A stretch of DNA of 38,874 bases from a virus, in the IMG/VR virus record IMGVR_UViG_3300017971_000144, positions 1 through 38,874 of that record, one strand, 5' to 3'. Below the pieces are notes generated by a model. The model saw nothing but the letters and a program-made list of their open reading frames with translations. It made no database searches and was not told the origin of the DNA. Position 1 is the stretch's first letter. Every line of letters begins with the position of its first letter. A program made the position numbers and the translations under genes. This document shows positions 32,197 through 38,790 of the stretch, one piece after another.

Positions 32197-32481
32197 CTAT
32201 CTTGCACCAGCCAAAACTATGCCGATGATTGACGCTATAACTGTAACAAATATTTTAGATATATCTAAGCATTTTGTCATTTGACGGTCGCGCTCTAAAC
32301 TACGCTCCATGCTTATACTCCGCGCTCTTCTGGCATCCATAGCTTCGTGCGCCCTAGGTTCTCTCGTTTCTATTACTGTGTTTTTATGCACTTTTCTTTT
32401 TGTAAGCAGTTTTTTCATTGGTGTTGTTGATGCAGGTACTCCCACGCAAAAGATTATGAGTAAAAAGACTTTGTATTTCAT
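32197..32481 (-). CDS. Small two-pass membrane protein
   Basis: A 94-residue protein behind GGAGG. Residues 1-18 are a signal-type hydrophobic segment (KVFLLIIFCVGVPAS), the middle is strongly basic with many R (ETREPRAHEAMDARRARSI), and the C-terminus has a membrane helix (IFVTVIASIIGIVLAGA). Its build is like a small holin or envelope protein, and no other holin is evident, but this is inference. It begins an operon with ruvC. Confidence 0.65.
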   Translation of the reverse strand: MKYKVFLLIIFCVGVPASTTPMKKLLTKRKVHKNTVIETREPRAHEAMDARRARSISMERSLERDRQMTKCLDISKIFVTVIASIIGIVLAGAR

Positions 32482-32502
32482 AGAACCTCCTTCATTTAAA
32501 CG

Positions 32503-32535
32503 ATAAACATTCTTTGTGTTTACTCAGATGTTTAT
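32503..32535. promoter_or_regulatory. Inverted repeat between divergent genes
   Basis: ATAAACAT and ATGTTTAT, 17 bases apart, lie between the leftward gene at 32481 and the rightward gene at 32576. The position suits a shared operator or promoter region; no consensus -35/-10 pair is convincing. Confidence 0.35.
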
Positions 32536-32575
32536 TCATTAGTAATATAGCATAAAATAACGATAGAGGAGAAGC

Positions 32576-33073
32576 ATGAGTAATAAAGAAGTGACTACGG
32601 GTAAGCTTATTCACGATCATTTAGTTAAAAATTGGGATCGATCAGACGGATCAACAATCAGAGATCAGATCGCTGAAAGATCAAAAAGCTATCGCGATGA
32701 ACTAATAAAATGCGTAGAAAACAATAAAGATAAAGTTGACGACGATCTTTGGATTGATGTTCAAAAAAAAGAAGAACGCTTGTTTAAAGGCAAAACGCAT
32801 CGGCTTTATTTTATAGCAAAACGCGCATGCCCGTCCCCGACAAACGATCAAGATGTATTTAAATATAATAAAAAAGACGACAAAATCGAGTATATATGGT
32901 CCGTACCAGATGTTAATACCTGTCGACAAATGATGGCTGATCCGCTGGGGGTACCTGCAGATCAGAAATGCTTACTTAATTTTGTTATCGATTTTAAAGA
33001 AGGAAAGCTTTTAGAAAGAGCTAAAAAATTAAACGGCGAAACGAAGCCATCGCCAGTAATAATGAAAGGATAG
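32576..33073 (+). CDS. Conserved protein of unknown function upstream of the scaffold
   Basis: A 165-residue protein behind GAGGAG. It is mixed in structure: basic and acidic helices (WDRSDGSTIRDQIAERSKSY), then a strand part (KGKTHRLYFIAKRACPSP, DKIEYIWSVPD) and a final helix. It is the first gene of the capsid block and overlaps the scaffold start by a single-base spacing, so it may be a head protein or maturation factor. I do not recognise a family. Confidence 0.66.
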   Translation: MSNKEVTTGKLIHDHLVKNWDRSDGSTIRDQIAERSKSYRDELIKCVENNKDKVDDDLWIDVQKKEERLFKGKTHRLYFIAKRACPSPTNDQDVFKYNKKDDKIEYIWSVPDVNTCRQMMADPLGVPADQKCLLNFVIDFKEGKLLERAKKLNGETKPSPVIMKG

Positions 33074-33074
33074 T

Positions 33075-33824
33075 ATGGAGCAAAATTTAGAAAACAGTTT
33101 GGAATCAGTACAAGAAGCACCTGCAGCACAAGAACCAGCCGTCGATAATACAGAGGCAACTGCCGACAACCAGTCGACAGTCGAACAAGCACCCATTGAA
33201 GATCCACAAGCAAAAAACATCAGAGAAATGCGCTTAATTAAAGAAAGAGCTGAAAGAGAACGCGATGAAGCTTATGCTATGCTTCAGAAAATGAAAGAGC
33301 AATCTGTCAAAAAATCTGAGTCTTCCGATGAAGATTTAAACATTGGTATTGGCGAAGAGGACCTCGTAGAGGGTAAACATCTAGGTAAAGTAGCCAAAGA
33401 AATAAGAGAGCTAAAAAAAGAACTCAATCAGTATAAGCAAACATCTACTGCAGCTACCACGGAAGCCAGATTAAAAACTAAGTACAATGATTTTGATAAA
33501 GTTGTAAGCAAAGAAAATGTTGAATCTTTAGTGCGTCTTCATCCTGAACTTGGTGATACCTTAAGAGCGAATACTGATTTATACAGTCAAGCTGTTTCTG
33601 CATACACTATGATTAAGCAAATGGGCATATATAAGGAAGATAAGTATGCTAGAGAGAGACAAGTAGCAGAAAAAAATATTGCGAAACCTCGTCCATTATC
33701 GAGCGTTTCTCCACAACAAGGCGAAAGTCCACTTTCTCATGCAAATGCATTTGCAAACGGGTTAACAGAAGAGCTAAAAAGCCAGCTACTTAAGGAAATG
33801 ATGGAAGCGCGATCTAGAAGATAG
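33075..33824 (+). CDS. Capsid scaffolding protein
   Basis: A 249-residue protein behind AAAGGA. The N-terminus is acidic and disordered (rich in E, A, Q, P), the centre is a coiled coil (NIREMRLIKERAERERDEAY, VAKEIRELKKELNQYKQ) and the C-terminus has a basic helix (LKSQLLKEMMEARSRR) of the type that docks on coat subunits. Its position right before the capsid gene supports the role: it guides shell assembly and leaves before packaging. Confidence 0.85.
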   Translation: MEQNLENSLESVQEAPAAQEPAVDNTEATADNQSTVEQAPIEDPQAKNIREMRLIKERAERERDEAYAMLQKMKEQSVKKSESSDEDLNIGIGEEDLVEGKHLGKVAKEIRELKKELNQYKQTSTAATTEARLKTKYNDFDKVVSKENVESLVRLHPELGDTLRANTDLYSQAVSAYTMIKQMGIYKEDKYARERQVAEKNIAKPRPLSSVSPQQGESPLSHANAFANGLTEELKSQLLKEMMEARSRR

Positions 33825-33852
33825 GCTTTATTCATATTCATTCTTTCCTTTG

Positions 33853-33890
33853 CCCCCTAGTTTTTTTGTAATTTTTTCCTAGGGGGTTTT
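33853..33890 (+). terminator. Intrinsic terminator after the scaffold gene
   Basis: CCCCCTAG and CTAGGGGG form an 8-bp stem around an 18-base T-rich loop, followed by TTTT. It limits transcription from the scaffold gene into the capsid gene, so the leader beyond it probably has its own promoter, or read-through sets the ratio. Confidence 0.82.
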
Positions 33891-33922
33891 GCATCAGATA
33901 TTTAATGCGATATAAAATCAAA

Positions 33923-33999
33923 TTGGCAGTACGGGAATTCGCCAACCCACGAGCAGTATGGGCATCGCTCACCCAATAGGCTGTAGGGAATCGCCTCCC
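33923..33999 (+). ncRNA. Three tandem H-type pseudoknots in the capsid mRNA leader
   Basis: Three copies of a unit with period 26-27 bases. In each, an outer stem encloses a loop GGG that pairs with CCC just downstream. Unit 1: stem TTGGC (33923) / GCCAA (33941), GGG 33933, CCC 33946. Unit 2: GAGC (33951) / GCTC (33967), GGG 33960, CCC 33972. Unit 3: AGGC (33978) / GCCT (33993), GGG 33986, CCC 33997. The loops share GTA before GGG and AT.C after. The stems differ in sequence but keep pairing, which is internal covariation. It lies 115 bases before the capsid ATG. Confidence 0.72.
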
Positions 34000-34002
34000 C
34001 GT

Positions 34003-34114
34003 CGAACATTCGTTCGGTTGATAGTTACCTTATAACAAACCCCTAGCAGGAAAACAATGTAAATTGATATACATAAATAACATGCTAGCGAAAGGTTAAT
34101 TTTAGGAGATAGTA
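34003..34114 (+). promoter_or_regulatory. Rest of the structured capsid leader
   Basis: A hairpin CGAAC-attc-GTTCG at 34003-34016 follows the pseudoknots. CTAGCA at 34043 can pair with TGCTAG at 34083, enclosing an AT-rich loop. The ribosome site AGGAG lies at 34104. No promoter was identified with confidence in the leader. Confidence 0.5.
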
Positions 34115-34378
34115 ATGGCAATAACCACTACAACGATACTTCCGCCCCCAGTCCAGCAAAGCTTTAGCTATAAATTATTGTCGGTACCCGTTCCCTCAAT
34201 GATTCACAAGGTACCCGCGATGAAGAAAAGGATGCCGGCAAAAGGCGGTAATACTCTTCGTATGAGAAGATATAATGCACTTGATACTGCAATGGTACCA
34301 CTCGGCAACACCGGAATAACCCCTCCAGCTCAGACACTCACTGCGGTAGACATAGATGCTAAAGTAGATTTCTACGGT
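34115..34378 (+). CDS. Major capsid protein, exon 1 (codons 1-88)
   Basis: Start of the N4-gp56-type major capsid protein; strong site AGGAG and ATG. It encodes the N-arm and start of the E-loop region (AITTTTILPPPVQQSFSYKL, GGNTLRMRRYNALDTA) and ends in KVDFYG. The frame stops two codons later, inside the intron. The complete protein is join(34115..34378, 35085..35174, 35371..35964), 315 residues, which reads without interruption: DFYG-TYVELNEQ, then GVSLR-QTEDQLTRD. The exon end CTACGGT pairs with the intron guide to form P1. Confidence 0.93.
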
Positions 34379-35084
34379 TTCGCATAGGTGCCGTAGTAAA
34401 ACCCGTTCTGATTGCGAGGAACCCTAAACATATGTTATACTTGAGTGGTACATATATAAAAAGACATAGAAAGGATTACATATGCAAGGCAACTCGAGGG
34501 AAGATTTGATTTACTTCGCAGGTTTATTTGATGGTGAAGGTTCAATTATGATAGTGAGAAACGCTTCAGAGTCATTTATGAAAAACAGAAAGCATCCCCA
34601 TTACGGGCTAGTGTGTAGGATTGGAATGATAGATAAAGACTTAATATATCAATTCCATGCGGCTGTAGGATTAGGGTCTGTTTATGAAGAGAAACCTTAT
34701 CACCACAAGCGCGCTATAACGCGTTGGATGTGTAGAAGAGTTGACGAAGTACCTCTTTTTTTAGAAAAGATGATTCCATTTTTAAGGTCTAAGAAAAAAA
34801 ATGCATTATTAGCGCAGGAATTTATAAAAGAGTGTGTTGATAATCGAAGAAGAAAAATCAGCGAAGAAGTGCACAAAAAACAGCATGATTTTTATCTTAA
34901 GATGAGAATATTGAATGGAATAGTTGAATCGCCCGCAACGACTGAGCGAATGGGCAAGCGTGGTCGAGATAAAGGCATACGCTTGAAGCAACAGTCTGAT
35001 CTCATATGAAAGTATGAGAGAGAAATCCGAAGAGGTTTCTCCGCCAAGTAGAGAATATTTGGTCAGAAAAGTAACAGATTATTG
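34379..35084 (+). mobile_element. Group I intron 1 with homing endonuclease gene
   Basis: A 706-base intron in phase 0. The guide GCCGTAG (34390-34396) pairs with the exon end CTACGGT (34372-34378), including the U-G wobble that marks a group I 5' splice site. The guide continues 5' as ATAGGT, which pairs with the first six bases of exon 2, ACATAT, at five of six positions (P10). The intron ends in G at 35084. ATTGCGAGGAACCC (34414-34427) looks like the P4-P5 element; CTGATC (34996) and GGTCAG (35061) may form P7. The rest of the core is not resolved. The endonuclease gene fills most of it. Confidence 0.85.
34482..35009 (+). CDS. LAGLIDADG homing endonuclease inside capsid intron 1
   Basis: A 175-residue protein with AAAGGA before its ATG. 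One LAGLIDADG motif is seen near residue 12, YFAGLFDGEGSIMI, with the catalytic acid in DGEGS. The rest has the expected beta saddle (YGLVCRIGMIDKDLIYQF) and helical C-terminus. A single motif means it should act as a homodimer on a near-palindromic site in an intron-less capsid gene. It spreads the intron and may overlap the intron's 3' structural core with its last codons. Confidence 0.9.
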   Translation: MQGNSREDLIYFAGLFDGEGSIMIVRNASESFMKNRKHPHYGLVCRIGMIDKDLIYQFHAAVGLGSVYEEKPYHHKRAITRWMCRRVDEVPLFLEKMIPFLRSKKKNALLAQEFIKECVDNRRRKISEEVHKKQHDFYLKMRILNGIVESPATTERMGKRGRDKGIRLKQQSDLI

Positions 35085-35174
35085 ACATATGTTGAATTAA
35101 ACGAACAAGTGACTCTGCAGAGCCAAGATCCAACATTAAATGAAGCAGCGGCGAGATTAGGAGTTTCACTCCGT
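35085..35174 (+). CDS. Major capsid protein, exon 2 (30 codons between two introns)
   Basis: This exon is only 90 bases long and codes for TYVELNEQVTLQSQDPT, then LNEAAARLGVSLR. It starts with ACA after the intron-1 terminal G and ends with CGT. The residues are those of the N4-gp56 capsid family at this place (a Y-----E--TL--QDP-LNE pattern), joining DFYG before and QTEDQLTRD after. Gene finders would miss it because it is shorter than most limits and lies in a frame closed at both sides. Confidence 0.92.
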
Positions 35175-35370
35175 TAATTTGGCGGAGTATAAATTTCTGG
35201 TAATTGACTTGGAAGCCTAAGGCGATAGCTATGGCGACAAGGCGCAAGGGTAAAGCTAGCGTGAGAGACTAAACCCAGAAACCCGTAAGGGATGTGATAG
35301 TCCGAACAGCACGACGAAAGGTGCTGAGATGCACAGAAATGATGTATCCCCCGTAAGGGAGTAACAAATG
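35175..35370 (+). ncRNA. Group I intron 2, 196 nt, without ORF
   Basis: The full core can be drawn. P1: exon end CTCCGT (35169) with GCGGAG (35182), U-G at the splice site. P10: exon 3 CAAA with TTTG (35178). P3: TTTCTGG (35194) with CCAGAAA (35275). P7: GACTA (35267) with TAGTC (35298). P8: CCC-GTAA-GGG (35282-35291). P9: CAGCAC (35307) with GTGCTG (35321). A second CCC-GTAA-GGG lies at 35350. The intron ends in G at 35370. Both GUAA loops are of the GNRA kind that dock in group I cores. Confidence 0.93.
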
Positions 35371-35964
35371 CAAACCGAAGATCAGCTAACACGTGATATG
35401 TTGGCAGCAACCGCTGGTGCGATAAACTGCGTTGGCGGTAACAATGGTGACAACCCAACAAATATTGATCGGTCTGACGTTGATGACGTTGTTAGAACTC
35501 TTCTTTCGAACGATGCGTATACCGTAATGGATAACATCGAAGGTGAAGATAAGTTTGGCACCGGTCCTGTGCGTGATGCGTACTTTGCGCTGTGTTCAAC
35601 GCAGCTAACAGGTAACTTAGACGCTGTTGCTGGTTTCTTACATAAAAATCAGTATCCAGCTCCAATGAATGCATTAAGAACAGAGTGGGGTTCAATTGGT
35701 AACCTTAGGTTCTTAGTGTCGTCTATTGGTTCGATTACTGCAAATAGCTCTAACTTGGGTGCAGATGTCTATAATATTTTCTGCGTTGGTATGGAAGCAT
35801 ATGCTTGTATCGAGCAGGATCAGTATTCTGCGCACTTTATTTATCTGCCTCCTGAATATTCTGGGCCGTTAGCGCTTAACTGTACAGTTGGTTATAAGTT
35901 TGCAGAAGTGCCAAGAATTACAAACGATCTCTGGGTAATTAATCTACGTGCAACAAGAGCTTAA
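35371..35964 (+). CDS. Major capsid protein, exon 3 (codons 119-315)
   Basis: Begins QTEDQLTRDMLAATAGAINC and ends ITNDLWVINLRATRA before TAA. It contains the P-domain and A-domain of the N4-gp56 family (DDVVRTLLSNDAYTVMDN, VRDAYFALCSTQLTGNLDAV, LRTEWGSIGNLRFLVSS, YNIFCVGMEAYACIEQ). The ATG at 35368 that seems to open this frame is not a real start: it straddles the splice site, with only its G in the intron end, and no ribosome site precedes it. Without splicing the virion would lack a usable coat protein. Confidence 0.93.
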   Translation, partial: QTEDQLTRDMLAATAGAINCVGGNNGDNPTNIDRSDVDDVVRTLLSNDAYTVMDNIEGEDKFGTGPVRDAYFALCSTQLTGNLDAVAGFLHKNQYPAPMNALRTEWGSIGNLRFLVSSIGSITANSSNLGADVYNIFCVGMEAYACIEQDQYSAHFIYLPPEYSGPLALNCTVGYKFAEVPRITNDLWVINLRATRA

Positions 35965-35975
35965 GGGAGATAATT

Positions 35976-36932
35976 ATGTCATATAATACTTATACTCAAC
36001 AAGGTTCTTTTGTTTCTACTGGCGCAAGAAAAACATTATTGCTTCGTGGCGATATTGATTGGATTCATACATGGAACCTTACGACTCTCGCTGCGGGCGG
36101 TGCTGGTACTGGGGTTGAGTTCAGATGGATGCGTGGATTTGAAGATGATACCGCTATAGAATATACAAAGTTGGCTGCTGATGATTCAATTGCAATTGAT
36201 ACAATTGCTTCTGGTGGTTTTACACCTATCGATTCGTCAAAAACGCCTAAGTTATCGGCAATTAATTCAACGGTAACAGCTGTTTCAAATGCGTCGCCTC
36301 CGTTAGTTTCTCTAACATCGACAGCTGGTCTAGAAGAAAATGATATTATTCGAATCATTAATGTAACGGGTGCGCAGCAATTGGGTGGTATCGATTTTAC
36401 AATTGATACAATAACAGCAAATACAAGCTTTGAACTAGCTTTTGCGCCAACAATTGTTGCAGGTACAATTGGTTCATTTAGAAGGGTAATTAAGAATCCG
36501 CTTTATTATCCGCGTCATAGATATATTTCTGCGATTACACAGGCTACAAACGCTGTTATAACGCTAACTGTTACCCACGGATTTACTGTTGGCCAAATAG
36601 TTAGATTCCAAGTACCAGCAGCCTTTGATATGACAGAAATGAATAACCTTCAAGGAACAATTACTGCTGTAAGTGCAGTAAATAATACTATCACAGTAAA
36701 TATTGATTCGTCAGGATTTACAGCTTTTGCATGGCCACTAACAACTGACGTTCCATTTACTCCTGCAATGGTTATTCCTCTGGGCGATGAGGCTACAGTA
36801 CTTGATGGTGCTACGTATAACCAAGGTTACATTGGAGTTGAATTGGCAGCTGGCGTTGATAGCCCAGCAGGTGTGTTAAATGACGATATATTTTGGATGG
36901 CCGGCAAGGGTTTTTCTGTAAATAATGAATAG
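35976..36932 (+). CDS. Capsid-associated beta protein (paralogue 1)
   Basis: A 318-residue protein behind GGGAG. The N-terminal 70 residues (SYNTYTQQGSFVSTGARKTL, GDIDWIHTWNL, EFRWMRGFEDDTAIEYTKLA) are shared with the next gene. Two small beta modules follow (about 95-165 and 180-250), each starting near a T-V--V or IS-IT strand, with EENDIIRI or TVGQIVRF; they resemble the FCCH-like domain of phage structural proteins. The C-terminus has GVLNDDIFWMAGKGFSVNNE. Position right after the coat gene suggests a decoration or head-fibre protein. Confidence 0.72.
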   Translation: MSYNTYTQQGSFVSTGARKTLLLRGDIDWIHTWNLTTLAAGGAGTGVEFRWMRGFEDDTAIEYTKLAADDSIAIDTIASGGFTPIDSSKTPKLSAINSTVTAVSNASPPLVSLTSTAGLEENDIIRIINVTGAQQLGGIDFTIDTITANTSFELAFAPTIVAGTIGSFRRVIKNPLYYPRHRYISAITQATNAVITLTVTHGFTVGQIVRFQVPAAFDMTEMNNLQGTITAVSAVNNTITVNIDSSGFTAFAWPLTTDVPFTPAMVIPLGDEATVLDGATYNQGYIGVELAAGVDSPAGVLNDDIFWMAGKGFSVNNE

Positions 36933-36944
36933 GCCATAGTTAAT

Positions 36945-36966
36945 GCCGGGCTTAGCCCGGCTTTTA
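36945..36966 (+). terminator. Intrinsic terminator between capsid-associated paralogues
   Basis: GCCGGGC-tta-GCCCGGC followed by TTTTAT. The next ribosome site (AAGGAG) begins within its last bases, so the terminator likely reduces rather than stops downstream expression. Confidence 0.85.
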
Positions 36967-36978
36967 TAAGGAGATATC

Positions 36979-37956
36979 ATGTCATATAACACATATATTC
37001 AACAGGGAAGCTTCCTTGCTGATGGTGAGCGAAAGACCGTTAATCTGCGTGGTGATATTGATTGGATGCATGTATACAATATAACTGTTCTTGCTGCAGC
37101 AGGTGCCGGAACAGGCGCTGAGTTTAGATGGATGCGTGGCCTTACTGACAATACTGCAATTGAATATACAAAATTGGCTGCTGATCAGTCACTTTCTCCT
37201 GATTATGTAACACCAGGTTTTAGGTATTTTAACGATCAGGATGATAGTGAGCTTGGTGCGCCTAATACAACGGTAACTAGAATAACTGCTGCAGGAGCTG
37301 TCTCGTGTACTAGTACTGCAGGACTGCTTGAAGGATCGATTGTACGATTTTTTAACGTAGAGAATGCAAATCAAATCAGTGGAATGGATTTTACTGTAAG
37401 TACAATTGTAACTAATACTAGCTTCAATATATCTGCTCTTCCATCAAATATGGTCGACACTGGTGCTGGAATTACTGGCACATTTAGGATTGTTAATAAA
37501 GATCCTATGTATAGCCCTACAAAAGGTGTAATTACTGATGTTACTACGGGCGTTAATACGTTTATTACAACCTCTCGCAACGTAAGCGATATATTTTCAG
37601 AGGGGCAATACGTACGGTTTAATATACCGGCCGGATGTGGGATGCCAGAGCTTAACGGTTTAGTGGGTAGAATTCTAGGCGTATCATCAGGATTAAATTT
37701 GATAGAGGTAGATATCGATTCATCGGCATTTACAGCATTTGCATTTCCACTGCATGCAGCGGTACCAGTTTCACTTCCGGAAGTTGTTCCGGTTGGTGAT
37801 TATGGGTATGATTTGCTAGTTAACAACATTGGCCAAACACAGAATCTATACAACATTGGAATGATTCTAGAGCCGGGTACTGATGCTCCTGCAGGTTCTG
37901 CCGGAGATGAAATCTATTGGATTGCAGGAAAATCTTTCTCTGTGACAAATGAATAA
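36979..37956 (+). CDS. Capsid-associated beta protein (paralogue 2)
   Basis: A 325-residue protein behind AAGGAG, clearly homologous to its neighbour over the whole length (SYNTYIQQGSFLADGERKTV, GDIDWMHVYNI, GAEFRWMRGLTDNTAIEYTK, GDEIYWIAGKSFSVTNE). The two beta modules (LLEGSIVRFFNVENANQI; FSEGQYVRFNIPAGCGMPEL) are kept but loops have changed. Tandem duplication next to the coat gene gives two related surface proteins. It ends just before another terminator. Confidence 0.73.
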   Translation: MSYNTYIQQGSFLADGERKTVNLRGDIDWMHVYNITVLAAAGAGTGAEFRWMRGLTDNTAIEYTKLAADQSLSPDYVTPGFRYFNDQDDSELGAPNTTVTRITAAGAVSCTSTAGLLEGSIVRFFNVENANQISGMDFTVSTIVTNTSFNISALPSNMVDTGAGITGTFRIVNKDPMYSPTKGVITDVTTGVNTFITTSRNVSDIFSEGQYVRFNIPAGCGMPELNGLVGRILGVSSGLNLIEVDIDSSAFTAFAFPLHAAVPVSLPEVVPVGDYGYDLLVNNIGQTQNLYNIGMILEPGTDAPAGSAGDEIYWIAGKSFSVTNE

Positions 37957-37962
37957 CAATCT

Positions 37963-37984
37963 GGGGCGTTCGCGCCCCTTTTAT
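37963..37984 (+). terminator. Intrinsic terminator with TTCG loop
   Basis: GGGGCG-TTCG-CGCCCC followed by TTTTAT, 6 bp after the stop. The following gene's ribosome site AAAGG starts at its end. Confidence 0.88.
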
Positions 37985-37998
37985 GAAAGGTAGTGTTA

Positions 37999-38421
37999 AT
38001 GATAAAAAAAACAACAGATAATAAAAAGAAAATGCAAGAAAGCTTAAAATATCAACGAGACAAAGATCGTCAAATGGTAAAAGGGATATTTAGGTTTTAT
38101 GAAGTACCTGGCGGTTCTATGAGCTTTAATTATAGAAAATACAAAGAGGATCCAATTGAGCGATACGATTTTGTTGATGGCCAAGTCTATACAATACCAC
38201 TTGGTGTTGCTAAACATTTAACCAAAAATTGCAGCTATCCTGTGCATAAGCATTTAAAAGATGAGAGCGGTAAGGTTTCAATGCGTATTGGCCAAAAGGT
38301 GAACAGGGTTGGCTTTGAGAGTTTAGAATTTATGGATATTGACGACTTGCCTAACAACTCTGATAGTATTGTTATTGTAGATGAAGTTACAGATGATAGT
38401 GCATTTAAAAAAGTAAAGTAG
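37999..38421 (+). CDS. Conserved head-region protein
   Basis: A 140-residue protein. I chose ATG 37999, nine bases from AAAGG; an upstream GTG at 37993 is too close. The basic N-terminus (IKKTTDNKKKMQESLKYQRD) is followed by a beta-rich body with FRFYEVPGGSMSFNYRKYKE, YDFVDGQVYTIPLGVAKHL and VGFESLEFMDIDDLP. I have seen such YEVPGG---F---KY and D-G--YT-P---A--L patterns in capsid-region proteins of podoviruses, but the role is not known to me. Head completion or minor capsid protein is likely. Confidence 0.68.
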   Translation: MIKKTTDNKKKMQESLKYQRDKDRQMVKGIFRFYEVPGGSMSFNYRKYKEDPIERYDFVDGQVYTIPLGVAKHLTKNCSYPVHKHLKDESGKVSMRIGQKVNRVGFESLEFMDIDDLPNNSDSIVIVDEVTDDSAFKKVK

Positions 38422-38427
38422 GTAAAA

Positions 38428-38790
38428 ATGGCAAGATTCACTGCTGAAGAAAACCCAACATTTCAGAGAGCAATGAGGCTAATTAGTGCCATAACAAATG
38501 ATAACCCGGCGCAGGTTACAACCACATTTGATCATGACTATGGAACTGGTGATATTGTACGGCTTAATATTCCAAAATGGTACGGTATGATTCAAGCGGA
38601 TAAGCTTGTTGGGACAATTACTGTTACTGGAACAGATACTTTTACAATCGATATTAATACTACTAAATTTGATATATTTTCTGTTCCGGCGCCTGTTCCA
38701 TGGTACGTGAATGCATCTGCTAGCGTTACGCCTGTTGGAGAAGTGACAGAAAATTTAGATGGTGCTACTCAAAATACGTTGCCGCATTAG
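38428..38790 (+). CDS. Single-module beta protein related to the capsid-associated paralogues
   Basis: A 120-residue protein. One beta module (LISAITNDNPAQVTTTFDHD, GTGDIVRLNIPKWYGM, DTFTIDINTTKFDIF) matches the second module of the 318- and 325-aa proteins, including the closing motif ENLDGATQN against LDGATYNQ. It is a stand-alone version of that domain and probably a third surface protein. The gene runs over the circle junction: its last 39 bases are repeated at 1-39. The connector gene follows. Confidence 0.73.
   Translation: MARFTAEENPTFQRAMRLISAITNDNPAQVTTTFDHDYGTGDIVRLNIPKWYGMIQADKLVGTITVTGTDTFTIDINTTKFDIFSVPAPVPWYVNASASVTPVGEVTENLDGATQNTLPH

Noticed and set aside
35368-35964. A separate capsid gene starting at ATG 35368
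   Set aside because: No ribosome site precedes it, it lacks the N-terminal part of the family, and the ATG straddles the intron-2 splice site. It is exon 3.
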